A stretch of DNA of 64,000 nucleotides. It comes from Spirochaetota bacterium (GTDB lineage Bacteria > Spirochaetota > UBA4802 > UBA5368). Below the pieces are notes generated by a model. The model worked only from the letters and a program-made list of their open reading frames with translations, made no database searches and was not told the DNA's origin. The translations under genes and the position numbers were made by a program. Location: the NCBI GenBank assembly GCA_035477215.1, contig DATIKU010000053.1:62001-126000 (forward strand), written 5' to 3'. Below are positions 46,000 to 55,733 of the stretch, one piece after another (position 1 is the stretch's first letter; the number at the start of each line of letters is the position of its first letter).

Positions 46000-47220
46000 C
46001 TACTTCTCAAGAAACTCCGCGTGAATGACCTTTGACGCAAGCTCCATAAACTTGGCGTCGATCACGCACGAAATCCCTATTTCGGAGGTGGATATCATCT
46101 CGATGTTCACACCGTGGTCCGCGAGCGCCTTGAAAATGCGCCCGGCCACGCCGTAGCTGGAGGTCATCCCCACGCCGATCGCCGAGACGATCGCGATATC
46201 CTCCTTGTAATCGACCTTTGTTCCGCCCAGTTCCTCCCTCAGCTCCTCGCAAATCTCGAGCGCCCGCTTAAGCTCGCTCTTAAGCACCGTGAGCGAAATC
46301 GACGCGATTCCGTCGTGCCCGGTCGACTGGACGATCATGTTTACCGAAATCTTGTTCTCTCCGAGCTTTCCGAAAAGCGTGGCGGCGATACCGGGGCGGT
46401 CGGGGATGTTTCGAATGGTGAGCTTCGCCTCGTCGGCCTTGTGGGTAACGCCGCTTATGACGAATTTTTCCATCATCTCTCCCTTTGGCATAACGATAGT
46501 CCCCTCTTCGTAGATAAAACTCGACCGCACGTGCAGTCGTACGTTGAATTTCTTGGCGAACTCGACCGAGCGCGGATGCAGCACCTTCGCCCCCAGCCGG
46601 GCGAGCTCGAGCATCTCGTCGTAGCTGATCTCTTTCAGTTTCCTCGGATTCTGGATCACCCTCGGGTCGGCGGTATACACGCCGTCCACGTCGGTGTAGA
46701 TTTCGCAATCGCGCGTTTCAAGCGCCGCGGCAAGCGCCACCGCCGAGGTGTCGGATCCGCCGCGCCCCAGGGTGGTGATGTTCTCATCGGCGTCGATGCC
46801 CTGGAACCCGGCGACGATCACAACCTTGTTGTCTTTGAGCGACGAAACGATTTTTTCAGTGGCGATGCTCGCTATTCGCGCGTTCGAATGGTTGCCGTCG
46901 GTGAGCACCCGTATTTGTGAGCCCGTGTACGAGATCGCGCCCAGGCCGATTTCATGAAGCGCCATGGCAAGAAGCGCGATGGAAACCTGCTCGCCGGTGG
47001 CCAGCAACATGTCCATCTCTCGTTTGGATGGACTCGCGCTGATTTCGCCCGCAAGTTTTACGAGCGCGTCGGTCGATTTACCCATCGCCGAAACAACCAC
47101 CACGACAAAATAGCCGTCGCCCACATAGGTCTTTATGCGCTCGGCAACCGCCTTTATCCGCTCGGGCGTCCCAACGGAGGTGCCGCCGTACTTCTGGACG
47201 ATGATTTTAAGGTCGGACAT
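46000..47220 (-). CDS. lysC: aspartate kinase
   Basis: First step of Lys/Thr/Met and diaminopimelate synthesis. 406 residues from ATG 47220 ([17 protein letters not shown] upstream). The kinase motifs [10 protein letters not shown] and [18 protein letters not shown] are followed by two ACT domains (about 265-400: [38 protein letters not shown]). The order lysC-ddl links diaminopimelate supply with peptidoglycan synthesis. Confidence 0.95.
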   Translation of the reverse strand: MSDLKIIVQKYGGTSVGTPERIKAVAERIKTYVGDGYFVVVVVSAMGKSTDALVKLAGEISASPSKREMDMLLATGEQVSIALLAMALHEIGLGAISYTGSQIRVLTDGNHSNARIASIATEKIVSSLKDNKVVIVAGFQGIDADENITTLGRGGSDTSAVALAAALETRDCEIYTDVDGVYTADPRVIQNPRKLKEISYDEMLELARLGAKVLHPRSVEFAKKFNVRLHVRSSFIYEEGTIVMPKGEMMEKFVISGVTHKADEAKLTIRNIPDRPGIAATLFGKLGENKISVNMIVQSTGHDGIASISLTVLKSELKRALEICEELREELGGTKVDYKEDIAIVSAIGVGMTSSYGVAGRIFKALADHGVNIEMISTSEIGISCVIDAKFMELASKVIHAEFLEK

Positions 47221-47466
47221 GGCTTGCCTCGTACATACACAATTCAATGATAAATCATCATGCGCTAATAGCGGCTGGTATTAAATTGCACAACTATAAT
47301 TCACCCGGCATTACAATAATTTTCAAGAATGCGGCACAGAAGACGGGCGGCCGGAAAGAGTCGGGCCGGGCCGGATGGTTTTTGCGCGTTTACAGTAGGG
47401 TGACAAGCCGCACTTCCAAGTTATTTATATTAAAATAAATATATTTATAATCTGGAACGAAAGCGA

Positions 47467-48825
47467 TCATGGAATATTCACGATTGTTCCGGCATCAGTC
47501 TCATCAATGACCAGAGGGACACCGGTAAGTTCAACGAAATTCGCACCTCGCCCCGGCAACTCACCCGGATTTACCGCTCCATTCCAATAGTAAACACGGT
47601 ACGTGCGTCCGACCGGCACGTTTGTAAAAGTGAAAGTGCCAGTCGTCGTATAGGTAACAAGCGGCGGGATCCTGAACGATTTCAGGCCGTCATTGTAATC
47701 TTCCCAAGGAACCGCATAATCACTTTCATACGTCGTCTCATCATTGACGATAACGGCAAAGGCGTTATAGTCTTCCTTGTAAACTTCGTATTGAAGAAAA
47801 TAATCAAGATAGGCCTCGATATCTGTCGAATCCGCGAGTATCGGCGCTTTGGGAGGAGAAAGGGTAGTACTCCGATCCCCCGCTCCCGGTGCTAAGGTAT
47901 AATCCGCAATGTCGTTCTCGGCATATATCGCAACAACATAGCTATTGGCGCCTGCCCCGCTATCATTAATCGTCGCCGTTTTCCCCGGCACGTACGCACG
48001 GGCCACGGCGATCACGTTACCGCCTATATCCTTCTCGTCCGCCTGGACATCCCGCAACCAGTCCGACAGGCCGAAATAGTGAACCAGACCTCCGGTATAA
48101 TCGTATTCATACACTTTTATGAAGTTCTTCACCACAAGCCTGATCTCGAGAACGGTCTCTTTGTCTTCTTTGTCATAAATGAGGCCGCCATCGATTGGAA
48201 TCGATAAAGGGAAAATGCGGTTCACCCGGCCGGATTCCAATCGCAGGCTATCGTAGTAGGAGTTAACCTGGAGCTGGTTAAAATCAAAGCCCTCCACGGC
48301 CTTCTCCGCGAAAATAGTCTCGACATTCTGCGAATAAGTCCACACGCCGCTGATCCTTTCAAACTGGGCGGCGTTGTTGAATATCATCTTTCTTATATAC
48401 ATACCCACATGGCTGTAGGTACCATTGGGCACGTCGTCGTTCGAATACCCTATCCCATCGGTAAAAAAAGGCTCCAGGTCGTCCATGCCCGCGTTATAAG
48501 TCTCTCGATAGTTTGCGAATTTCTTTCCGCCAAGTCGAAGCTCCGCAAAATCGATCATAAAGCGCGTCGGGAAATCCATCTCATACGGGGTAACCCCGTC
48601 GGTTTCATATACCACGCTGTTGAGGGAATCATCAACTTCCACATCATCGAGGATAACTCCGGTGTCCAGGGGCCGTGAATTGTTCGACTCGTACGTTCCC
48701 TTGATCACCACTTTCAGTCGATTGGTCGCAAGCTCGTCGAACAGCGCCTGGTCGCCGCACGCGGTAAAAACCGCCATAAAGACCGGCACAATCACCGCGA
48801 ACCATTTCACGCCAGGCCTTTTCAT
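47467..48825 (-). CDS. large lipoprotein, unknown function
   Basis: 452 residues. The signal peptide ends VFTACGDQ, a good lipobox (Cys at about 23). The body is beta-rich with aromatic/acidic composition (MDFPTRFMIDFAELRLGGKK; LVVKNFIKVYEYDYTGGLVH) and a C-terminal Ig-like stretch (TFTFTNVPVGRTYRVYYWNG). Not recognised by family. Its start overlaps the stop of the upstream barrel gene by four bases. Confidence 0.7.
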   Translation of the reverse strand: MKRPGVKWFAVIVPVFMAVFTACGDQALFDELATNRLKVVIKGTYESNNSRPLDTGVILDDVEVDDSLNSVVYETDGVTPYEMDFPTRFMIDFAELRLGGKKFANYRETYNAGMDDLEPFFTDGIGYSNDDVPNGTYSHVGMYIRKMIFNNAAQFERISGVWTYSQNVETIFAEKAVEGFDFNQLQVNSYYDSLRLESGRVNRIFPLSIPIDGGLIYDKEDKETVLEIRLVVKNFIKVYEYDYTGGLVHYFGLSDWLRDVQADEKDIGGNVIAVARAYVPGKTATINDSGAGANSYVVAIYAENDIADYTLAPGAGDRSTTLSPPKAPILADSTDIEAYLDYFLQYEVYKEDYNAFAVIVNDETTYESDYAVPWEDYNDGLKSFRIPPLVTYTTTGTFTFTNVPVGRTYRVYYWNGAVNPGELPGRGANFVELTGVPLVIDETDAGTIVNIP

Positions 48826-49394
48826 TTCCCCCCCAGGTTGAAATACAGCGTTATGCCGGTATTGACGATATGGCCGTTATGCGTTGCGCCCGGCAGGTAG
48901 CTTTCATAAATAAAGAGATAATCGATGCGCAGCCCGATGTTGATGTAGCGCCCCGCCGGAAACGACGTCTCGAAACCAATCATGCCCATGGGGTCCCACT
49001 GGCTTTCGTTATCGGGCTTGATTTCCACGTTGGCGCCCCCGGCGCCCGCCTTCACCTGGAAGGCGAGCGCGAACTTGATCGGGATCCGGTATATCATGGA
49101 ACCGTACACCGGCCACAGCGTCAGTTCGTTGACCCCGTCCGATTTAAAACGCTGATACGAGGCATCGAACCCAAGTTTGAGCGGCTTGTAGGGCGTATTA
49201 TAGCGGAAATAAAGCCCGCCCCCGAGATTGGTATCGACGTCATCGCGCGTGGTGTAGACCGGCGTAACCGGACCGAACCACACGCCCGCCTGCGGGCGCA
49301 AAAAATAATCGGTCGCCGCCCTGCGCTGCGCGAACGCCTCGCCGGAGGCTGCCAGGATTATCGCAATTACAGCCGCTATTCTTATCGATTTCAT
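48822..49394 (-). CDS. small outer-membrane beta-barrel protein
   Basis: About 190 residues from ATG 49394 (MKSIRIAAVIAII), with a signal peptide cleaved near ASGEAFAQ. The rest alternates aromatic/polar strands (LGGGLYFRYNTPYKPLKLGF, IPIKFALAFQVKAG) and ends ITLYFNLGGK, like eight-stranded barrels. Coupled to the downstream lipoprotein by an ATGA overlap, suggesting an envelope pair. Confidence 0.7.
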   Translation of the reverse strand: MKSIRIAAVIAIILAASGEAFAQRRAATDYFLRPQAGVWFGPVTPVYTTRDDVDTNLGGGLYFRYNTPYKPLKLGFDASYQRFKSDGVNELTLWPVYGSMIYRIPIKFALAFQVKAGAGGANVEIKPDNESQWDPMGMIGFETSFPAGRYINIGLRIDYLFIYESYLPGATHNGHIVNTGITLYFNLGGK

Positions 49395-49510
49395 TCGCCG
49401 GTGCCGGAGGTACAATTAATCAGTATCCATTGATGAAAAAATGTTACCGCCTGTCGTCTGCGGTCGAGGTACTATCGGAAATGCCCGATCTGATGTCAAT
49501 TAAATTAAAA

Positions 49511-50305
49511 CTAATACGCCGACTCAAAAGTCACAAGCGCAGGATCGTACTCGACATTTTTCAGATAAAGTCCGTAAGGCGGCGCGGTGACTCCCGCTTC
49601 GTCCCTGTCGCGCCGCTTTAGTATCTCGAGCATGCGCACCGGCGGATCGCCACGCCTGTGCATATCACACAGGGTGCCGACAATGATGCGTATCATATTA
49701 TGAAGAAAGGCGTTTCCCCGTATGCGAATCGCGATAAGCTCATCATTTTTATCGATCGTAATGGAATCCACTCGCCGCATCGTGCCCCCGCCGGCGGATA
49801 TCTTTTTACAAAAGGAAGCGAAGTCATGCTCGCCCACAAGATGACCCGCGGCCGCGCGGAGATAGCCCACATCGAGAGGATGGTGCACCCACATGGCCCG
49901 ACGCAGCATAAAGGGGCTCCGCTGTCGGCCATTGTATATCAGGAAGAGGTATTCGCGCCCGACGGCGTCGAAACGCGCATGGAAGTCCGGCGGCACGGCG
50001 TAGGCGTTTTTTATCGCGACGTCCCGATCCAGAATGCCCGAAAGGCCGATACAGAGCCTGTCGAGCCTGACGGGCGAATAGCAATCCAGGTGAGCCACCT
50101 GCCCCAGGGCATGTACACCGGAATCGGTCCTTCCCGCAGCGGTCAGATTGCACGCCCTGCCGGTAAGGATTTTTACCGCGCGTTCGATCTCTCCCTGGAC
50201 CGTTCGACCGCCGTTTTGCACCTGCCAGCCGTTGAATCCGCTCCCATCGTACTCTATAAGTAACGCTATTCTGGCGAGGCTTCCGGTTCGGTCCGCTGTT
50301 TCCAT
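49511..50305 (-). CDS. truA: tRNA pseudouridine(38-40) synthase
   Basis: 264 residues. The catalytic Asp61 lies in AAGRTDSGVHALGQVAHL, and the N-terminal LLIEYDGSGFNGWQVQ is characteristic. It modifies the tRNA anticodon stem-loop. The start overlaps the DUF2225 gene by 40 bases, with no clear Shine-Dalgarno, so coupling by re-initiation is likely. Confidence 0.94.
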   Translation of the reverse strand: METADRTGSLARIALLIEYDGSGFNGWQVQNGGRTVQGEIERAVKILTGRACNLTAAGRTDSGVHALGQVAHLDCYSPVRLDRLCIGLSGILDRDVAIKNAYAVPPDFHARFDAVGREYLFLIYNGRQRSPFMLRRAMWVHHPLDVGYLRAAAGHLVGEHDFASFCKKISAGGGTMRRVDSITIDKNDELIAIRIRGNAFLHNMIRIIVGTLCDMHRRGDPPVRMLEILKRRDRDEAGVTAPPYGLYLKNVEYDPALVTFESAY

Positions 50306-51144
50306 TGATCGAGCATCTGGTTCATACGGTCATAGAGGTTACGGGTCATATCGATTAAAGCCCCAGGTTTGGACTTGGACGATTTCCCCGAACCGAAAAG
50401 CCTGCTCAGGTAGCGTTTCGTCTTCTCGAAATTTTCGATGCGCTTCGCGATATCAGTTTCGAGCCCCCCCACTTTGAGCGTAAGCACCGCGTTCATGTAT
50501 AAAATGCCTTCATAGCTCCAGTTCTTGTCATAGTCCGGGCCGATATTCCCCGCCGCCTCCATGGTCTCGCCGCCGTTCTGTACGAGTTCAAGGACCTCCT
50601 GGTAGAACCGGTAGGCCTTCTGGTAGAAAAAGGCGGAAATCTTTTTATACGGCCGTTCCGGCATTTCCTCCGCAAGGTCGCTGAAGAGCCAGGCCGCCCT
50701 GATCGACGAGACCGCCTTCTTGAACGTGGGGGCCACCTGCCTGATCCTGAAGGTATAGCAATCCACGGCCAAGAGGTATGAGGCCGCCCCCAGCAGAAGG
50801 TCCCTGTTCCGCTCGAAGCTCACATCGCCAAAAAACTTTTTTACCGAGTTCACCCGGGCCCGGGTCGTCGCGCTGATCTTTTCGGTCTCCGCGCCGGTGA
50901 TTTCCGAAAAATCCCTTGGATAAGCCGCGTAATAACACCGGGGGCAGACGATTACCAGGTACGCAAGCGGGTAAACTTTCCCGAATTTCGCGTTTTTTTC
51001 GAAGATGCGTCGTAATTCATCGGTCAATGTACCCGCTATCAGGCGACCTCCGCCTGTAAGCATCTCCTCCCGATGGAATTCGTACGAGCAGATCGGGCAC
51101 TTAGTCGCTTCCTTCTGCCTGAAGGATATCTTCTTTTCGTCCAT
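50266..51144 (-). CDS. DUF2225 family protein
   Basis: 292 residues. The N-terminal zinc-ribbon-like pairs CPICSYEF and CPRCYYAAYPRDF and a helical C-terminal half match the DUF2225 family, found in clostridia and spirochaetes and of unknown function. No membrane segment. Co-transcribed with truA. Confidence 0.8.
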   Translation of the reverse strand: MDEKKISFRQKEATKCPICSYEFHREEMLTGGGRLIAGTLTDELRRIFEKNAKFGKVYPLAYLVIVCPRCYYAAYPRDFSEITGAETEKISATTRARVNSVKKFFGDVSFERNRDLLLGAASYLLAVDCYTFRIRQVAPTFKKAVSSIRAAWLFSDLAEEMPERPYKKISAFFYQKAYRFYQEVLELVQNGGETMEAAGNIGPDYDKNWSYEGILYMNAVLTLKVGGLETDIAKRIENFEKTKRYLSRLFGSGKSSKSKPGALIDMTRNLYDRMNQMLDQWKQRTEPEASPE

Positions 51145-51395
51145 AGCGCGGATGAAACCATTCCTCTACATTGGCTGGCCTATTTAATCCCACAGCATAA
51201 AGGATAATTCAACCATATTTTTTACCTAAAACCGGCCGGTGCTGTCCGCCTGTCCAGATTCAACTTCAGCAATTTTCATTGATCGGATACCCCGGTCCGC
51301 GTCCTAAATCACGACCCGTCCGGAATGGCTCACCTGTGTTAAGAGTACAACAGGACCTGCCGATAATGAGTAAAATACCGTATTCGAGGTTCGGA

Positions 51396-52268
51396 ATGAA
51401 CACGCGAAAAGCCTTTGTATCGGGCGCAATTATTTTTTTTGCGATAACTTCGGCGCCCCTCCCCGGATTGGCGGTGTCATCCGCCGTTAAATCCCAGTCG
51501 GATTACGTGTTCACACTCAACCACATCCGCGAGTTGCGCGTAATAGTCGATAATTTCGGCGATGATGCGCAGAAAAAGCAGTTTGATGAAATTAAAACCG
51601 TATTCAACCGTGCCTCCGAGGAATTCTACGCCCAGAACTTCGTCTCATCGTATCAAAAATTCTTTAACCTCAAAGAGCGCCTTTCGGTTTTCATGGAGAC
51701 AATCGCCGCGATGTATATCAAGCGCTCGCAGGATATACTCGATTCGACCTCCAAGGCCTCGTTCGACATACTTATCAATTACGGCAGAGGGGGGCCGATG
51801 GCGAAATATTTTCGAAAGCCATTCAATCCACTCGAAGACATCAAACCGTATAAGGAGGAGGAATACCACTTTTTCCACAGCCGGGAGACCATCGAACGCT
51901 ATCTTCGCGGAGGCTATAAAAATCTTCAGGACGCGCGAAACCTCGTTGCGGACCCGGATCTTGAAGTAATCAAGGCCAAAAAGAACAAGACATCGGCCAA
52001 CCTCGATTTTTTAATCCATCGATATTCCATTGCCGTCGAAAACTGCAGGCTGGCCAAACAGTACGGAATCGAGATACATAAAATGATAAAGGTCCACCAG
52101 ATGGGGGATATCCAGCGCAAGTATAACCTGCCCGGCGCGACACTCGAGCCTATTTTCGATGACCGCATCCCCGAAGAATTCAAGGTCGATGCGAACGACA
52201 ATATCAAGCTAATCCACTCGATCGAAAAAGAGCGTCTGACCAGGAAGCAACAGGCAATCGGAAAATAA
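51396..52268 (+). CDS. exported helical protein, unknown function
   Basis: About 290 residues from ATG 51396 (GAGG six bases upstream); longer in-frame starts at 51366 and 51279 would bury the signal peptide. Signal AFVSGAIIFFAITSAPLPGLA. The mature part is helical and charged (DDAQKKQFDEIKTVFNRASE; YKEEEYHFFHSRETIERYLR). Not recognised. It stands alone between divergent DUF2225 and the convergent ribosomal operon. Confidence 0.6.
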   Translation: MNTRKAFVSGAIIFFAITSAPLPGLAVSSAVKSQSDYVFTLNHIRELRVIVDNFGDDAQKKQFDEIKTVFNRASEEFYAQNFVSSYQKFFNLKERLSVFMETIAAMYIKRSQDILDSTSKASFDILINYGRGGPMAKYFRKPFNPLEDIKPYKEEEYHFFHSRETIERYLRGGYKNLQDARNLVADPDLEVIKAKKNKTSANLDFLIHRYSIAVENCRLAKQYGIEIHKMIKVHQMGDIQRKYNLPGATLEPIFDDRIPEEFKVDANDNIKLIHSIEKERLTRKQQAIGK

Positions 52269-52298
52269 ACTCTGGCATATCTGCTTTCGATAAAATAA

Positions 52299-52322
52299 GA
52301 AAGCCCCTGGAACGGGGCTTTC
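52299..52322. terminator. bidirectional terminator of the ribosomal operon
   Basis: GAAAGCCCC and GGGGCTTTC with a six-base loop and T/A-rich flanks. It serves the plus-strand gene ending at 52268 and the minus-strand rplQ ending at 52348. Confidence 0.8.
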
Positions 52323-52347
52323 TTTATGGCCGGTTGACTGCTAATAA

Positions 52348-52836
52348 CTACTTCTTGTCTTTAGACTTGTCCTTCGGCTTGTCCTTCGGCTTGTCCTTCG
52401 GCTTGTCCTTCGCTTTGCCCTTATTCTCGCCCGCCTTCTTCGCGGCCGATTTGCGCTCTACTAATTCGACGATCGCCATTTCCGCTGCGTCTCCGGGCCT
52501 TCTCCCCAGAAGATACAGACGCGTATATCCGCCGTTACGCCCCTTGAATCTCGGCGCGATGTCGTCGAACAGCTTTTGCACCACGTCGCGGTCTTTTATC
52601 GTCTTCATGACAATGCGTTTGTTATGCAGCTTTTTATCGGCCGCATCCTCGGGAAGATCTATATTATCCTTCGCACGGGTTATTATCTTTTCCGATATCC
52701 TTTTCAGCTCACGCCCCTTTTGTTTCGTCGTGATTATCCGCTCCTTTTCGAATAAAGAGGTAACCATGTTGGCGAACATTGCCTTGCGATGCGACTGCGT
52801 CCTGCCGAGCTGCCGTACGCTGTTCTTGTGTCTCAT
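52348..52836 (-). CDS. rplQ: 50S ribosomal protein L17
   Basis: 162 residues, longer than the usual 115-130. The L17 core (MRHKNSVRQLGRTQSHRKAM to the VELVERKSA region) is normal. The extra C-terminal tail is almost only Lys/Asp/Pro, built from a PKDK tetrapeptide repeated four times by a 12-base DNA repeat. Last gene of the alpha operon. Confidence 0.95.
   Translation of the reverse strand: MRHKNSVRQLGRTQSHRKAMFANMVTSLFEKERIITTKQKGRELKRISEKIITRAKDNIDLPEDAADKKLHNKRIVMKTIKDRDVVQKLFDDIAPRFKGRNGGYTRLYLLGRRPGDAAEMAIVELVERKSAAKKAGENKGKAKDKPKDKPKDKPKDKSKDKK
52366..52413 (-). repeat. 12-base tandem repeat in rplQ
   Basis: Four copies of CTTGTCCTTCGG (plus-strand reading, last copy with one change) encode the PKDK repeats at the L17 C-terminus. 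Likely prone to length change by slippage. Confidence 0.85.
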
Positions 52837-52851
52837 TGAATCTCTCCTCGA

Positions 52852-53817
52852 TTATTCCTTCAATCCAAGGCTCAGGTGATTGACGTCCAGCCTTCCCTTA
52901 ATCTCCTTGAGTATCTGATCGCTGTAATGTTTGGACTTTTTCAGCTCTTCCTCGGTCTTCCTCACCAGGCTCTCAAGATCATTGATGTCGAGACTCTTGA
53001 GGGTGTTGTACGCCCTTACGGAAAGTTCGAGCTCGTCGATGGACCTGGCAAGAACATTCTTTATCCTCTCAATATTTTCATCAACCACTTCGGCCTCTTC
53101 CTCGATCTCCTCCTCGAAGTTGATGAAGATGGTCATGTGGTCTTTGATGATCTTCGCCGCCTGGGCCAGCGCGTCTTCCGGGGATATGGAGCCGTCAGTC
53201 CAAACCTCGAGTATCAGCTTGTCGTAATCCGTTCGCTGCCCGACTCGTGTGTCCTCGATCTTAACGTTCACTTTTTTAACCGGCGTAAAAATCGCGTCTA
53301 TCGGAATGACGCCGATCGTTTCCGTGTTGCCCTTATTCAACTCGGCGGGGACATACCCCCTTCCCCTCTCAACCTGTATCTCGAGGTCGATCTTCGCTTT
53401 TTCATTGAGCGTCGCGATTTTAAGATCCTGGCTCATTATCTCAATGTCTGAATCTACATTGAAATCCGCTCCTGTAAGCTCCCCGGGACCCTGTTTGATC
53501 ACGTGCATCACTTTCGGAAGTTCGCCGTGGTATTTCAGCCGCAGCTTCTTGAGATTAAGGATTACTTTTGCAACGTCCTCGTAAACTCCTTCGATCGCGT
53601 GAAACTCGTGCGGGACCCCCTCGACTTTAATCGCGGTAATCGCCGAACCTTCTATGGAAGACAAAAGCACCCTGCGAAGCGAGTTGCCGACCGTCAGGCC
53701 GTACCCCTTCTCAAACGGCTCCGCGATAAAGCGCCCGTAATCTTTCTCCAGTTCATCATGTTCAAAGACAATTTTGCTCGGTCTCTTAAAACCTTTTAAA
53801 AGGTTCTTTGGGGCCAT
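52852..53817 (-). CDS. rpoA: RNA polymerase alpha subunit
   Basis: 321 residues. The N-terminal assembly domain (GYGLTVGNSLRRVLLSSIEG, with HEFHAIEGVYEDV) and the C-terminal domain (SIDELELSVRAYNTLKSLDI, with DLESLVRKTEEEL) contacting UP elements and activators are both present. Confidence 0.97.
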   Translation of the reverse strand: MAPKNLLKGFKRPSKIVFEHDELEKDYGRFIAEPFEKGYGLTVGNSLRRVLLSSIEGSAITAIKVEGVPHEFHAIEGVYEDVAKVILNLKKLRLKYHGELPKVMHVIKQGPGELTGADFNVDSDIEIMSQDLKIATLNEKAKIDLEIQVERGRGYVPAELNKGNTETIGVIPIDAIFTPVKKVNVKIEDTRVGQRTDYDKLILEVWTDGSISPEDALAQAAKIIKDHMTIFINFEEEIEEEAEVVDENIERIKNVLARSIDELELSVRAYNTLKSLDINDLESLVRKTEEELKKSKHYSDQILKEIKGRLDVNHLSLGLKE

Positions 53818-53872
53818 TATAACCTCCGGTGTTCAGCCGCACAACAGGATATCCGCGCTACGGGGCACAGAA

Positions 53873-54502
53873 TCACTTGGAATACAATTCAATAACCAGC
53901 TGCTCATTAAACGGAGCGGCAACGTCCTGGCGTGCCGGCAATCTCAATATCTTTCCCTTCTTGCCATCAAAATCAACTTCAACCCACTCCGGGAGCGAAC
54001 TCAAAGCCTTGGACAGCTTAATCGAATCTTCCACCGTCACATTGGCCTTGTATTTCTCGGCTATTTCAACCAGGTTTCCCTCTCTAATCCTGAACGACGG
54101 TATGTCCACCCTCTCCCCGTTTACGAGAATATGCCCGTGCTGTATCAGCTGGCGGGCCTGCATCCGTGATGACGCAAACCCGATACGGTAGACCACATTG
54201 TCGAGTCTTCTCTCGAGCAGGGACAGCATGTTGTCGCCGGTGACCCCCTTCATCCTGTTCGCCTCTTCGAATATCAGCCGGAACTGCTTTTCAAGGAGAC
54301 CGTAGCTTCTTTTGATCTTCTGTTTTTCACGCAGCTGTACGCCGTATTCCGACAGCTTCCCCCTTCTTTTACGGGGAGGCCCTGGAGGATATTTCTTTTT
54401 CTTGATCGCACACTTGTCCGTAAGACAGCGCTGCCCCTTCAGCATGAGCGGGGTCATCTCCCTTCTGCACAGCTTGCACGATGGTCCGGTATACTTTGCC
54501 AT
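53873..54502 (-). CDS. rpsD: 30S ribosomal protein S4
   Basis: 209 residues from ATG 54502 (AGGAG five bases upstream; the longer frame to 54556 overlaps rpsK and is rejected). It is the zinc-binding form: CKLCRR near residue 9 and RCLTDKC. The S4 RNA-binding domain (LDNVVYRIGFASSRMQARQL) and HGHILVNG follow. Confidence 0.96.
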   Translation of the reverse strand: MAKYTGPSCKLCRREMTPLMLKGQRCLTDKCAIKKKKYPPGPPRKRRGKLSEYGVQLREKQKIKRSYGLLEKQFRLIFEEANRMKGVTGDNMLSLLERRLDNVVYRIGFASSRMQARQLIQHGHILVNGERVDIPSFRIREGNLVEIAEKYKANVTVEDSIKLSKALSSLPEWVEVDFDGKKGKILRLPARQDVAAPFNEQLVIELYSK

Positions 54503-54521
54503 ATTGCTCCTCTCGATCCTC

Positions 54522-54908
54522 TCAGACTCTGCGCCTTTTCGGCGGGCGGCACCCATTATGCGGAATCGGCGTAATGTCCTTGATCTTCGTCACCGAAAGG
54601 CCCGACTGCGAGAGGGAACGAATCGCCGCCTCCCTGCCGATTCCCGGCCCCTTCACCAGCACCTCGACAGTGCGAAGGCCCGCCGTATCGATCGCTTTCT
54701 GAGCAGCAACCTTTGCCGCCATCTGCGCCGCGAAAGGAGTCGATTTACGCGAACCTTTGAAACCCTCGCCGCCCGATGACGCCCACGATATTACATTTCC
54801 CTGCATATCGGTCAGGGTGATAATGGTGTTGTTATACGTGGCCCGGATAAACGCCTTTCCGACCGGCACGTTTTTCTTTTCTTTCTTCTTCGTTCTTTTT
54901 TGCTTCAC
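54522..54908 (-). CDS. rpsK: 30S ribosomal protein S11
   Basis: 128 residues. The core reads [20 protein letters not shown], with [13 protein letters not shown] and the C-terminal [16 protein letters not shown] Lys-rich N-terminal extension precedes it. Confidence 0.97.
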   Translation of the reverse strand: MKQKRTKKKEKKNVPVGKAFIRATYNNTIITLTDMQGNVISWASSGGEGFKGSRKSTPFAAQMAAKVAAQKAIDTAGLRTVEVLVKGPGIGREAAIRSLSQSGLSVTKIKDITPIPHNGCRPPKRRRV

Positions 54909-54938
54909 GGATATTCTCCTTTTGCGCGTACAATATCG

Positions 54939-55310
54939 CTATTTCTTCTTTTTGCCCATCAACGGCTTCCTGTTACCCTTTCGGGTCCTTGCGTTGTTTT
55001 TTGTGTTCTGGCCCCGGACCGGCAGCCCTCTTCGATGGCGAATCCCCCGGTAACAGCCGATGTCCATCAATCGCTTGACATTCATCGCCACCTCGGTCCG
55101 AAGATCACCCTCCACCTTGAAGTTTTTTTCAATCGTCTGTCTGAGCACGTTGATTTCCTCGTCGGTAAGGTCTTTCACCCTCGTATCGGGATTGATCTTC
55201 GCGGCCTTCAGTATCTTTCCGGCACCGGCATCGCCTATGCCAAAAATATAAGTAAGCGCCACTTCGATCCGTTTGTTGTTGGGCAAATCTACGCCTGAAA
55301 TACGTGCCAT
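54939..55310 (-). CDS. rpsM: 30S ribosomal protein S13
   Basis: 123 residues: [20 protein letters not shown] with the GIG-type helix-hairpin-helix, and the terminal [20 protein letters not shown] segment that contacts tRNA at the P site. Confidence 0.97.
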   Translation of the reverse strand: MARISGVDLPNNKRIEVALTYIFGIGDAGAGKILKAAKINPDTRVKDLTDEEINVLRQTIEKNFKVEGDLRTEVAMNVKRLMDIGCYRGIRHRRGLPVRGQNTKNNARTRKGNRKPLMGKKKK

Positions 55311-55320
55311 ATATAACCTC

Positions 55321-55449
55321 TTATTTTGCCGTTCTCTTCTTCTGACGCTGCTTGTGCCTGGGGTTTGCGCAAATAACCATTACAACCCCATGACGCTTTA
55401 TCACCTTGCATTCAGAACATACCTTCTTGACCGAAACGCGAACCTTCAT
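55321..55449 (-). CDS. rpmJ: 50S ribosomal protein L36
   Basis: 42 residues: [20 protein letters not shown], then [12 protein letters not shown]. This is the zinc-binding form with Cys11, Cys14, Cys27 and His32. A short basic tail (KKRTAK) makes it slightly longer than the usual 37-38. Confidence 0.94.
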   Translation of the reverse strand: MKVRVSVKKVCSECKVIKRHGVVMVICANPRHKQRQKKRTAK

Positions 55450-55500
55450 CACTGACCTCGTGTAAATCGCTGTATAGAACGCGTAAAAAGAACCCCCGGA

Positions 55501-55719
55501 CTACTTCGCCCGGTAGGTAATTCTCCCTCTGCTCAGGTCGTACGGCGACAATTCAACCGTAACCCGATCGCCGGGAAGGATCCGAATATAATGCATCCGC
55601 ATCTTGCCGGATATGTGCGCGAGCACTACATGCCCGTTTTGAAGCTTAACCCTGAACATCGCGTTGGGAAGCGGCTCAACCACAACGCCTTCAACTTCTA
55701 TGGGTTCTTCTTTTGGCAT
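55501..55719 (-). CDS. infA: translation initiation factor IF-1
   Basis: 72 residues, a single OB fold: [53 protein letters not shown]. Normal length and normal position between map and rpmJ. Confidence 0.97.
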   Translation of the reverse strand: MPKEEPIEVEGVVVEPLPNAMFRVKLQNGHVVLAHISGKMRMHYIRILPGDRVTVELSPYDLSRGRITYRAK

Positions 55720-55733
55720 ATATCCACTCTATT

